Below the pieces are notes generated by a model. It had not been told where the DNA came from, did not search any database, and was given only the letters and a program-made list of their open reading frames with translations. DNA of 64,000 nucleotides, taken from Melampsora larici-populina 98AG31. Its lineage: Eukaryota > Basidiomycota > Pucciniomycetes > Pucciniales > Melampsoraceae. The stretch covers positions 1,232,941 to 1,296,940 of the forward strand of contig NW_006768766.1 in the NCBI RefSeq assembly GCF_000204055.1. Reading direction: 5' to 3'. The translations under genes were made by a program, and so were the position numbers. Position 1 is the first letter of the stretch. Every line of letters starts with the position of its first letter. This document shows positions 22,193-34,166 of this stretch, in pieces.

Positions 22193-25100
22193 ATGGACAA
22201 AGCCGACGATGAAGATATACTCGAACTAGAGGCACCATCAGACATTCAATCTGTCATGTCTTTCAAAACAAAACTCGATGATACTGAAGACCCTAATATA
22301 CCAACCTCGTCTCTTGTACCAAAGCACCTTCAACTTCCGATCGAAAGGAATCGAGAAGAAAGATTATGCGATTTTCTTTTACCTTATCAGGTTGAATCTG
22401 TAGCAGATATGGACGAAAAACTGGAAATCATCATCAAACATTTGATGGAATGTGCAGCAGGAAAAGACTTTCAGTTGTCAGCATTTTATCGTAACTAGAG
22501 TATCTTGGAAAATATGAAACTGATCAGTGTATATATAATTGGAAAATTTATCAGTGGTTTCGTATATTGGAATGGATTACTCGAAGATTGGTTGGAATTA
22601 CGATATCCTATGAAGCATCGTGTAAGAGCAAAACTCGGTGCATTCTACTACAACTTGGCTTGTAAGCTAGATTTCTCTAGATAAAGTGAAATTTACCAAT
22701 CAGTCTCATGTATCTTTTGTGGATCCTTAGGCTCACAGGGTATGGAAACCAGAGTGACTGAGGTCTTTATCAGGATGACGGTTACCCTGATCAAGTAGGA
22801 TGCGCCCTTAAACTTATCCAAAAATTGGCCGAAGATTAATTTTGATTTATTGATTTGAATGTAGATCGAGCAGAAACTTGGACATTCGCGAATTGCAATT
22901 AGACTGGAAGCCACTCTATAAACTACTTCTCCCTGAAATCCATCCCAAAGAGCGCGCTAGCGGTACCACCACTGTCTACGTTAGCATTATGACATTAGCC
23001 GATTACGCCAACAGCTACTTTCCGCCACACACAGCCTTAGAGATCATGGAACAATTTCTTCCATCAATTGATGGAGCAGACTTCCCTTCCCTCCTTACCT
23101 ACCAATCCATCCTATGCCATTTCCTACCCCTGAATAATCCGACACCCTGGCTTGGAAGTATTTTTCGACTATGGGCCACCTTCCAGACTGAACATTGGGA
23201 CGAACAGTGGTTAAATTTACTCGCACGATTGTCATATAAACATACTGACCCGAACGTCAGTGATCCACGGCTCGTAAGCCTCTTAAAGGAGGTTTCCACC
23301 GGAGAGAAATTCGAAGACACGGCAAACAAAGTGATCGCCTCGACTCAAGATTCGCCTCCTTGGACTGGTCTGCAGAAGCACGTAGGCATTTACACTGAGA
23401 AACAATGGTCATTTATCATGTCACAATGTGTACGGTTTTTCGAGGTCCCAGTAGAATCCAACTCTGGTCAGGTCGCCTCTCTGGGTGCTAGCGAAGCAGA
23501 CAACAAAGCCACCTCACGAGTCTTGGGATTGTTGAAACCATCCGATCCATTGGAATCTTTGGCCACGATCATCGTTTACTCCATGTCGGAAAATTCTACC
23601 TCGGATACACCACACTGTCGCGCTTTGCATGCTACAGCCAAATTGCTCACCTCAATGGAAACTTTTTTTCATCCATCTAATCATGGAGATTGGTCAAGCA
23701 AGTTGGCGAAATTTGTTAGGCATCTGGCTTGGCAATTTACTCGTCGATGGACTGAAGAGGCCAAAGCAGACTGTCCTACACCTGGCGAATGGCGTCTAAC
23801 TGCTCGGATCAAGAAGCAATTTGTTACGATGCTGAGCCATGCTCTACTCATGTCGATGTTTTCCAAAGATGGAACGACATCAGGCTTGACTCATCATGCC
23901 CTAAAAATCGTCGCCCATCTCGAACCGTCCGTGATTGTACCGCCTATAGTTGAACTCTCGGTTGCTGCACTCGAGGGACTTTTGGAAGTAAGTTTTGGTA
24001 CATCTGGATCCTAAGTGGAACCTTTTCACGCATTTACGTCTGGTTTGGAAATCTTTAGACCCATCGTACGACTGCTTGTCTGGGCGCCTTATCTGCCATT
24101 ATTGGTAGTATGTTGGATTTGAGTCAATATCCACAAGGGGCTCGTAATTTGCCTACAATTTTGGACCTGCTATTACCCGGCATTGATCCCAATGATCCGA
24201 CCAAAACGATGCATAGTGCTATGTTGGTCTTGGTAGCAATCTCTAAGATCAAGATCAGTGATATGACAATTATGAATGAAGCACAAGGGATGATCGATCT
24301 TGACCATCCTACCTCCGAGAATGCTGACATCAACATGAGTATGCAACCTTCGGACGAAATGAGCTCTATGCCACCGGAATCATCTACGTTCTTTTCAGAC
24401 TGGGCTTTAACATATTTTAGACGAGTGATGAGCTTCTTTGAAAACTTGCCTGAACCTCGTGGTCTAAGGGAGAAGACAGGCGGGAAGATAGAAGAAAGTA
24501 CTATCAGCTTTCTCTGTGCTTCGTTTGACGAGCTCTGTAAGGCGACCTCTCCAGAACTCTTTCCCGCAATGCTTGATTACTTCAAGACATACATTTGTGA
24601 GAATGTCCGGTTCAATATGCTCAAGATTGTAGGATTGATTTCCAGCTCCCTGGCTAGAGGTTTTGCCGATAAAATCACCTTTCAGACCCTGTACCCATTG
24701 TGTGATCGTAAGATCCGAAGTGAACTCGAAGCCGGCGCATCATCGATATATACCATGTCTACCAGCTCTCACAAGAGTTCGGACCTTGAACTGCATTGGT
24801 TTTTATCTATCTTGATTGGTGCAACCACCAATTCTGGTCCAGCAGTGAGTTGAAGCTATTTTTCTTTCAATGGTGACCAGATACGTTTATCAACTTGGCT
24901 CATTTAAACTCTCTCAAAACACTCAAAACAGCTATTGCAATATCGAGACGAAATCTTGTCCCTTCTGAAACTATTAATTCGTGATTGTAAATCAGAAAAA
25001 GGTTTCACTTTCACTGCCAGACTTATCTACGCGATCTTGCGAGCTCTCCTTGAGACATATCCAAATGACCATCGATTTGTGAACCCGGAGGAATGGAATA

Positions 25101-28100
25101 GCCCAGGTATGTATTGTGGTATGCTTTAATAATTCGACATACTGATGGAGATTGCGGCCTTTGCAATGGCAGCCATGAAGTCATCTCATCAGTTTGCATG
25201 GGGGAAAACCTATAAGGTGACTGACGTGAAGGTAAGTTTTGAAGACGAAAAAATTCTAGGACGGAGTAAGGCTGACGCAGGATACCTGTTATCAGATCAG
25301 CTGGCATGTTGCCTCACAACCCGAAATTGACTTCGCAATGTCGATCTTAGCGGAGATTTTGGCACCTATCACACAGGAAATTCGGGGTCTCATCAAGCAA
25401 CCTACCTTGGATCATGACATAAAATGTCACTTTGTGAAATTATGTACCTTGTCAAAGTACACTGTTGCAGGTATCGCGGCTTTCATTGTTGCAGGTCCAC
25501 CTGTTCATCCTGGGGAGCCAACTACGGACTGGGGGTTTGTTATACCATCTTCTTTTACGTTTCAAAGCTCATGCTCATCAGTTTGAACAGTGAAACGCTT
25601 CCGAGTTTACCAACAGACCTTCCTGTATACCAAGCTGGTATACCATTGCTACCATCAGATGCTAGACACGCCTCCGTGAAGCAGTACAGAGAAGACTTGG
25701 CCGAAGTGCTACATGAGGCTGTTACGAGGTTGACCCTATTCGAAGATACAATCGAGTGCATCCAATGTATCGTCAGTCTCATGTCTAGTATTTTACTGGA
25801 TTATCCTTTTGAACGAGGGGTTTATGAATATCACAAAGAAAACTATAAGTTTGTTCAAAACTTGGTGAGTTTTATTCATCGATAGCTCGTTTGAAGATTG
25901 CTGATTGTCGTGGTCATTAACCTTGTGAGTAGGCTCGCGTGACAAAGGTTCAGAAGGAATATCCAAGGATCGTATGGCGTGAGTTCGAAGTTGATCATGT
26001 TGATTTGATGAAGTTTTCTTATGGCTGACGATTAGATGAATTCAAGTCAGACGAGCGCATCTGCTGCATTTTATCCGTATGAAGACACTGAGATTGTCGC
26101 TACAGAGGAGCAAGAGCGACGATCAAATCATTCGTGATCTCTGCCAATTCTGCGTCTCTTCCTGGCTTAGTATCAGAAAGTCTGCGCAACGGTCGTTGGA
26201 AGCAATCTGTAAGGCGCTTACAAATGACTCTGGCCACCGCGTCGCTGACTTTACATCCTACGTAGGCCAGTTATATGATGGTACACGCGCCATAATCTTG
26301 CCTACTCTTTTTGAATGTCTGGACCCAGGAACCGACCCCGATAGAATGAAGGGGGCTCTGTATGTGCTGGGTGGTAAAACGTTTCCCAGGTATTGCTTAC
26401 AGCGCCCGAAGTATAGTGCAATGTATGTACTACGATTGCTTCAGTGTCAGCATTCTGATAAGGTTCGCATCAGCTTTCAGTTTATGGGTCCCAGTTGTTT
26501 TCTGACCTTTGTTATATTTTACCAAAGTCCTCGATCCAAGCCTTAGTGTCTAGGTGAGTTGTTTCTGATTGTCTAGTGACGTGACTTGCTGCTGATTTCA
26601 TTCGGTCCATAGCCTTCTTCACCATCACGCTGTTCGAATGTTCGAGAGTGCTACTCTTCACAATTCGATCGTCTCACCTGGTCTAACAAATGCGATCACA
26701 GCTCTGGATCAAGAACTTCTGATCCATCATATGGACTCTGGCTCCTCTCTTGCCTTGGAGAAACTCACCAAGGCACAGATGATACAAAGGGATGAATGTC
26801 ATAACTCTTTGGTATGTTGATCCACACGAGAGATCTCGCGATAATGTTGCCAAGTGCTGAAATGATTTCATCGTCGTTTTTTGACAGGTCGTAGATCTAC
26901 TGAAAATTGCGGATGAAGCCTCAACACATTGGAAATATTCCCAGAATGCCAGTCGACTACTCAAAAACCTTATACGGCGTGATCAGGTATGATGCATAGT
27001 GGTTTGAATACCTTTATCACATCTTCTGATACAAATTTTACGTATTTTCATAACATAGCCATTAGATCCTCAGACGACCTCACATTTCATCAATGAATTG
27101 TGTGAATCTGATCTACCTGCCAAGCGAAGTCATGCCATCAATGCGATTACTAAAATCTTACATTTCATCAAGTTGAGAACAATCGCCGCGGGTTCCAAGG
27201 AAACCTTGTTGACTCAAACTAGGTACAATCCGCTTCGGGCGAATGTCCAGTTGCCATCGCCTGTGGAACCAACTTTCGAAGAGTAAGATGAATTGTTCGC
27301 CTTTGAGCTTAGCATATGGCTAATGTGGATTTTCAATATATAGATTCATGACTGTGATCCGAACTCCATTTAATGCTGGACCGCGATTTCTAGTGGATCA
27401 GTTAACCACTGGGTGGTTGATATGCGGAGATGTCAAGGCTTATCAACCACCACCAAAAGATGGTCACACAGAGTGGGATCCAGAGTCTGAAAAGACTTTG
27501 TCAATATTCAAGGCAGCTTTAAGTCAAGAAACCTTTTGGAAGAAATTGGCAGCTCATTTGAGTCAAGAACAGTCGAGAGATTACCTATCGTTGAGTTCTC
27601 TCAATCTTTTCTTCAAATAAAGCTTCTCTGATAGCTAATACATTCTTATTTATAGAGCTGATAATGTGATTGCACTGAGTACGTCGGCTTTGACATGTTG
27701 CTTGTTCTGAGACTGACATGCGTAACACAGAGTCTATCTTTCAGATCTTTCGTCAGGATATCTGGCCAATCGCCTTACCGACACTGGATGCTTTAGTAGA
27801 CGACCCAGCTGATCGACATAAACAAAGGGCTGCAGGTGAAATCATAGGTGGTACGTGGCTTCCTTTGCGATATCGTGATCTACTAAGCAAGTCACTGACA
27901 ATCTTCCGGCTATCTTTGTCTTCTATGGTGTAGGGGCTCTACGATCTACCAAACACGTCAGTCCCAAAATGCACCACCCCGTCTTTAAGGTGTTCCTGAC
28001 TGATTTTAAGGCCTCTTCAGTGGCCTCTGAATGCACAAAACGAATTGTGGGCTTGGTTCGAGAAGCGACTAAAGTTTATATACGATGGCATCACGCCTGA

Positions 28101-29772
28101 CTCGCTTAGCAGTTGGATCATGTGTATGGACTACGTCTTAATCGGTCGAGATCCACGTAGAAACCAGGTTTTGGTCGATTGTGAGTCCATTTTGGTTTGG
28201 CTATTATAGAATCTTTGTCTGATAGCATCGTCCAATATAGTTATAATGGGCTTGGAAACCGAGAGCCACTCATCTGCGTTTGATGCTAGTAAAGCACATC
28301 AATTCATCGGTTCCCTTGTTCGATCTTTAGGATGTAAGAGACTTCATTTCATCGCTTTTGTGGTCGTTGATTAATTTGATTCGTCTGCGTGAACTCAGGG
28401 CCATTCAGACAACCTTTAGTAGATAAGTATTGGGATGTTTACTGCCGTGTAATTGATCACGATTATCTTGAAGTGCGTGAAAAACTTCAAGGCCCTTCGT
28501 TATGCCGCTTATTACTGATCAATCTGGTCACTAGGTTCGAAATTGCGTTAGCTCCAATCTACAAGCACTGACTGAACTTCAGGCAAATCCTGCCTTCCGG
28601 TCGCTGGCTGATTTCCTCGCGGCCGGTCAGGAAGAGTCCATGGCAAACAAGCCACTTGTGGTAGAGAGTGAATTGACTATCAAGGCCATCGATAAACTAT
28701 TGGTCGATCTCCGTCGAGCACGTGAAATCCGTCTACCTGCACAGCACGGAGATCAGGAATATGATAGGTGTTCTACTACTATTCTCACCTGGCTATGGTC
28801 TAGCTTAACAGATTATCTATTGGTTCGTCGAGTCCTATGTCTCATGTTTCATGGTTGCATTCCTATTGACATCTCCCTCTTTAGCCTGTTATATACCCAT
28901 TCATACCCAAGATCCTCCCAGAGGTATTCTTTATGCATGAGATGACTGATAATACGGAGCTATGTGAACTATCACATGCAGTTATCATCACTCTTGCATG
29001 TGTGGTATACCCTCAAGATATGGTTGTCTCTTTCTTGGACACCCTATTAGATTTATTGAAGACCAAACGGTGGAAAGTTCGACTGGATGTACTGACTATC
29101 CTACAAGGTACGTTATCTCTACATTGCCCAACTAATTGAAAACTGAATTTGGTTCCTTGGATATAGCCTTTTTCTTTCACCAGTTACACTCTCTCAGTAG
29201 ATTACAAGTCGATCGAATCTTAGAATCACTCTGCATTCTACTAGGTGATTCGAGTCCCGAAGTACGTGAAGCGGCAGCCATCACCTTATCGGGTATAGTA
29301 CATTGTTCAGAACGAGCCTCAATCTTACAACTCAAAGCTCGTTTTACACAAATCTTAAAAGAAACACATTTACCAAAACATCGATTTCAAAATGGAATCG
29401 AAGTGATCGGTTATCAAGCTACATTGATTAAGATTCATTCAGCTGTTTTAGGTTCAGCTGCATTGATTAATGCGTTTCCCTATGAAGTACCGGCTTGGGT
29501 ACCTGAGATTTTGATTAATAACATTTGTTCTCACATGAGTTCTCCAACTATGATTTCTACTACGGCTAAGAATACATTGACATCTTTTAAGAAGACGCAT
29601 CAAGATGTGAGTATTTTTTGGAAAACCTCTTATAGAAAGGGCAGAAACTGATTTCTAATTGAATGGGCTTTCTTTTTTTAATTAGACTTGGATGCAAGGT
29701 CAAAAAGCTTTTTCGGAAGAAGAACTTGCTACTTTAAATGATTATTTAGTTGGATCTTCTTATTATGCATAG
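22193..29772 (+). CDS. BLM10: Proteasome activator Blm10/PA200 (PSME4)
   Basis: 26 exons, 1,972 aa: 22193-22476, 22555-22661, 22731-22794, 22865-23987, 24059-24844, 24932-25106, 25173-25231, 25296-25534, 25582-25864, 25933-25978, 26047-26462, 26528-26553, 26613-26811, 26888-26986, 27059-27282, 27344-27594, 27658-27678, 27731-27850, 27934-27956, 28021-28180, 28241-28333, 28399-28498, 28552-28822, 28885-29107, 29167-29606, 29686-29772. All phases agree. Blm10 caps the 20S core as a HEAT-repeat dome. Recognisable blocks: LEDWLELRYPMKH, LQLDWKPLYKLLLPEIHP, WHVASQPEID, RRAHLLHFIR, STKHWP, YLLPVIYPFIPKILPEVFF and a HEAT pair SPEVREAAAITLSG. The last residues are SSYYA, the HbYX-type tail that opens the 20S gate. 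Length lies between human PA200 (1,843) and yeast Blm10 (2,143). Some small exons (21-26 nt) are the least certain. Confidence 0.95.
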
Positions 29773-30728
29773 AAAATGTAAAGTCTTGAGAAAGGGTGAT
29801 TTTAGAATTTACTTTTTTGATGAGAGATGCGGACTTGTCAAACTCGTTTTGTTTATGAATTCTTTTATTTGTGTATCATTGATGTTTTTTTTGGTCTTAT
29901 GCAGTTAATCAGTTGAGAGTGAAATTTAATTATTTTGATAGTAGTTGAATCTTTAATATGTTTGTTGAATTATGTGTTTTGTGAATCTTTTCTGGGTTAA
30001 GAATGAGTGATGATACATGCACCTGAAATGTTGCAGAAAGAATATTTGATGATGAACATTTGTTACTGATGTGAAGGGTGAAAATGGATCACTTGCAGAA
30101 ATCACAATCTGAACTGACAAAGGTGAGCTGGGCAAGTCCGTTTGGCACGAAAGCCAGAGAGTTCCATCATTAAATCATGCCTCAATCAAGCGATCCTTGT
30201 ATGGGGTGGCTAGCTGCTAAGAAAAAAACACGCACATAATAAGACAATTAGAACAGCTAACAAACTAACAAAAAGGAAAACAAAACAAGGGAATGCTGAG
30301 GAGTCCTCGCAAAGATGATAAACAAAATAAAGGAAGGATCAAGGAATCGGAATTTGCAAGAACTGAATCAAGGAAGATGGCAAACAGTTGAGAAAGAGAT
30401 GTAAACCAAAAATGGTAAACTAGAGACGCGTCAGATGATAAGAAAAATGATGAGCGAAAGGGTAATAATAACATCCTAGATGTCCTCAACAAATGATTTG
30501 TGTCAAGAACTAATTATTTTCATATTCCAATTAGTAAATAGTGGATTACCTACAACTATTAACAGGTAATCAGATATCCCAAAGTGAGGAAAACTGATAT
30601 TAATTTTCAAACAGTCATCAATAAAATGTTAGCAAGAAGTAATTCATGACCAGAAATGAATATATAGAAATCCAGTTGGTATAAAGCCTTTTTGAATCCG
30701 ATAAGAACAAAGATCAAACCAGTCAAGT
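29773..30728. other. Intergenic, AT-rich
   Basis: 3' flanks of BLM10 and of the minus-strand secreted gene ending at 30729 (convergent). No ORF or repeat is supported. Confidence 0.5.
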
Positions 30729-31657
30729 CTACTTGGTATCTTTCTTTTTAGTACATGGGGCAAGAGCTGAACCACATGGCGCTGGCACTCCGCTTCCTTC
30801 GCTTTTTTGGTAGATACTACGCGCTTCAATAACTTTCACTGGTTTACTCCGACGAGTCCTTGTAGGATTTAAATACCTGATGATAGATTAAATTAGATTA
30901 AAGCTGTATGAAACAACACTGGATATGACTACCAAAAGAACTCACTTCGCATCTGTGGACTTCAATGGCAAATTCCCACATGGAGGTGGTAAACCGGTAT
31001 CTCCACATTTTATTGGAGCAGTTTGATGAGTCTTTGGAAAGATTGGTTGACTGATGAAAATTGAGCGAAAGTGGGTTTAAGTATTTCAAAGACCAAATGA
31101 CAACAAAAAGAATTCCAAAAGAGCTGACTTGTTCGATTCCATGGACTCTGTATCACCACATGTAATTGGAGCACTTTGACGAGTCTTTGGATAAGTTGGC
31201 TCTCTAATTCACCAAAATTTCGAAGATATGAGTAATTGGTTCGAAATCAAATAAGAAGTTTTGAAATTAAAACTCAACGTGATAGTGTTTGATTTATTAG
31301 CTGCAACCACGTCTTTCAATCCAGGAGACGTCTTTGTTGCACCTGGTGAACATATCTTCCCTCTACATGGTGGGAGAGGTCGCCCTTCGACTACAGCACG
31401 TAGTTCGATCGCGGCTTCGGGCCTCTGAGCACTGTTGCTAGAAAGGTTAAAGATGAGTAATATGAGTGCTATAAGGAACAAATGAGCTTACGTGGTTAGA
31501 CTGAATACAAGTGAAGTACCGTAGATTATTAAACATACTGAGAAGAGTTACAAGAAAGACATGTGAGAGGTATTAGTAGATGATTTATTGGCTTCAAAAA
31601 ATATGAAGGGTTTTTACATGAGAAGTTGAACTTGATCCATATAGGAAAATTGAACAT
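30729..31657 (-). CDS. Secreted Pro/Cys-rich repeat protein, paralogue A, 188 aa
   Basis: Six exons: 31657-31618, 31537-31492, 31431-31279, 31203-31129, 31050-30946 and 30876-30729. All internal joins after exon 2 are phase 2. The first two exons encode a signal peptide (MFNFPIWIKFNFS joined to LCLIIYGTSLVFSLT). Exon 3 carries the block RPEAAIELRAVVEGRPLPPC and KICSPGATKTSPGLKDVVAA. Exons 4 and 5 are two diverged copies of the unit PKTHQTAP(V/I)KCGDTGLPPPCG. Exon 6 is unique: basic, ending GSGVPAPCGSALAPC and KKKDTK. It is a clear paralogue of the gene at 34167-35793, in the same orientation. No known family is recognised; a secreted, disulfide-linked repeat protein is inferred. Confidence 0.75.
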
Positions 31658-34166
31658 GTTGGAAAACAACTATCTAGAGAAAACTTAATAAATGTAATCC
31701 TTATAGCGATTGAAGAGGATTAATCACCAAGAAAAAAATCGATGTGGATGAGTTCAAGTGGCAGTGATTTAAAACCGGCTTCAGATAGTCAAAAACAAAA
31801 ATGATCGTTATGGATCTTATCTTTCGAACTTGAAGGCTATACTATTTCCAAATGATTACCCTTGCCTACTTCTTATCTTTGTTGTTTATAAAGCTGTGCA
31901 AAACCCATGCAAGACCAACGTGCAAGACCAACGTGCAAGATTTCTGGCACCAATCTTGCACATTTTTTTTGACAAGCCCAATTATTGTGTTCCACCTGGT
32001 GCAAAACCCATGCGAGACCGACGTGCAAGATCTGTGCGAGATCCGTGCAAGTTTGGTGCAAGTTCTACTGATATCTTGCACAGAATTTGCACAGAATCAT
32101 GTTTGAAGTTTGAATGCCATAAATATTTCGGAGCAGATCTTCCTTCTCAGGCTGAAGCTGGGCTCAAGGATCAGCACAATGTACGGTTATGCTACCCTCT
32201 CCTCCGTACTGACATCACATCCACATCTGTGTGCATTATGGGTGCTCAATGTGCAACAGTCTCTGCTCTTCCAGTTTTGAGTTCATTTTGACGGAACTCG
32301 GAAGCATGGGAGCCGGGAAGCCTCCTCTAGCCGATAGCGCAGTTAACTGCCCACAAACTGCGGGCGCGCTGGTCCCCAGCGCCTTGGGATTTGCCCAAAA
32401 CCACACTTCTCTGTTTCGCATCACAGGGGCCCGGCGGTATCTTGGTCACTGCGCAAAATCCCACTGCAGCCCAGCGCAGTTTTCTATAGTCCTCAGAACT
32501 CCAATCCCCCACCGGTGCAATCACCGGCGCAACGCATTTTGGGCCAAAAATTCGCTGGCGTGGGGGATTGTCGGACGAATAATTGCCTGCGCATGTGAAG
32601 AAAAATCAGAGAAAAAGTACACCACAAGGAAACTCAGACACCATAGTGATGTCCGGTCACACATGCGTGGAGCGGTTGTTCTGATGGATCCCCTGCAAGA
32701 CACCACCTCAGGCCTCCAAGTCCTCTCGAAATCATGGCAAGGTGGGTCACCTTGGGAGTTGACATCTGTGCGGATGTAAAGGCTCTTGGATGCAAAGACA
32801 ACATTCCGTTCTGAGGTGTTGATCATTGGATCACAAATGATGCGGATGCCCCTCGGCTCAAAAGCGCCTTTGCGGTTATAGGGAGGGACAATATTTTCGA
32901 AGAAGGTATAATTTGCCGGAGATATGAAGAAAAGTAACAAATGATTGAAAATAGGTAGCGAGCATCGTTTTCAACAGTGTGTGTGTGTGATTATCCAAAG
33001 TCAGCTGTGCTGACCACAAAGTCAAGAGCTCAGTCATCATATCATTGATGAACATTTTTATGCGTGAGACAGTCCATCTATCGTTGTTATGGCCACGTGA
33101 ACGCTTGGGTGAATCAACTCCATTCCAAAAGATCGGCTCAACCAGAGATAAAGGGTGTTATCGTCACAATTTGATGTGTATCGTCACAATTTGACGAAAA
33201 ATGGTTTTTTTAAACTTTATCTGACCGATATGGTCTTATTGTATGACCTGAGAAGGCACGAGTGCAGGCTCAGCTCTGGAAAAATAAAACAAGAGGATGA
33301 AAGATATGTCATCATTCCAGTTCTTTTTGTTATCTTTCGTTCATCATCAGGAGTCCTGGTCCGTCATGACTAAGCCATCCTGAAAAGAAGGCACTGAAAG
33401 TGCGCTGTGCAGGCAAGTGCTAGACTTGATTGAATCGGCGTTTTGATTACTGAATAGTCTGATGAAATCGTTCATGGGGATATCAGCTTCCATGATATGA
33501 TATCCTAATCCTGATTGAAAAGGTGAGATTGAGGCTGGTCAAGGGACGGGAAAGATTTTGGGAAAGTCGTGACATCTGACTGTGATTGGATGTTTGATCT
33601 GTGACATGTTCAAACAGGTACAGACTCTGATCGAACAGAATTATGTACAAAGATGCGCAAAGAAAAAAACTCAAACTTAAGCAGTAAAAGGAAATGATCA
33701 TCGTATGTAGGTGAACAGGCCGACCCATCTGCAATAGCACGTTGCTCGGTAGTGATGCTTCGATGCATGTCGATGATGCTCTGAAACAGAGGCATCATGC
33801 GGTGTTTGTTCAAAATGAAACTAAGGAGATCTCTTCCAGCAGGATCGCATGCTGAACCAGTTGTTCTCAACACATCTCAATGTGTAAAATGAATAAAAGA
33901 AGAGGTACTAAGAGAAGGTCATCGCTATCCACTCAGAAGTTTAGAATTATGATTTCTATCCATGGTAGTTAAAATCCAACTCGTGTTTCTTCAGTGTAAT
34001 AATATAATTAGATACAATTGAGAAAAGTGAATCTTCAACGAATAAAAATGAACAAAAGTGAAATTAATTCTGCTTAAACAGGTTCTCTCCATACATGAAT
34101 GGTAATAAGACAGCATAACACATTTCTGGAAACCAATGAGAGCAAAAATAATCATTTGAAAACCAA
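31658..34166. other. Intergenic region with duplicated upstream sequence and a small inverted-repeat element
   Basis: The stretch about 32980-33620 is recognisably homologous to about 35950-36550, the matching upstream flank of paralogue B. Shared words include CGCTTGGGTG, CGGCGTTTTGA and GATCTGTGACATGTT. About 31860-32980 has no counterpart there and looks like an insertion. It includes the TGCAAGA-rich segment and a GC-richer part with short inverted pairs (CAATCCCCCAC at about 32501 and GTGGGGGATTG at about 32560). No gene is supported. Confidence 0.5.
31892..32095. repeat. TGCAAGA/TCTTGCA-rich segment with inverted ends
   Basis: It contains about ten copies of TGCAAGA or its complement, a direct duplication of GTGCAAAACCCATGC (near 31896 and 32004), and ends reading CTGTGCAAA and TTTGCACAG. 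It looks like a small MITE or the remnant of one. No duplication of the target is clear. Confidence 0.45.

Noticed and set aside
31866..32106. Four overlapping ORFs on both strands over the TGCAAGA array
   Set aside because: They are frame shadows of a repeated 7-mer, with Cys/Thr/Gln-rich low-complexity products.
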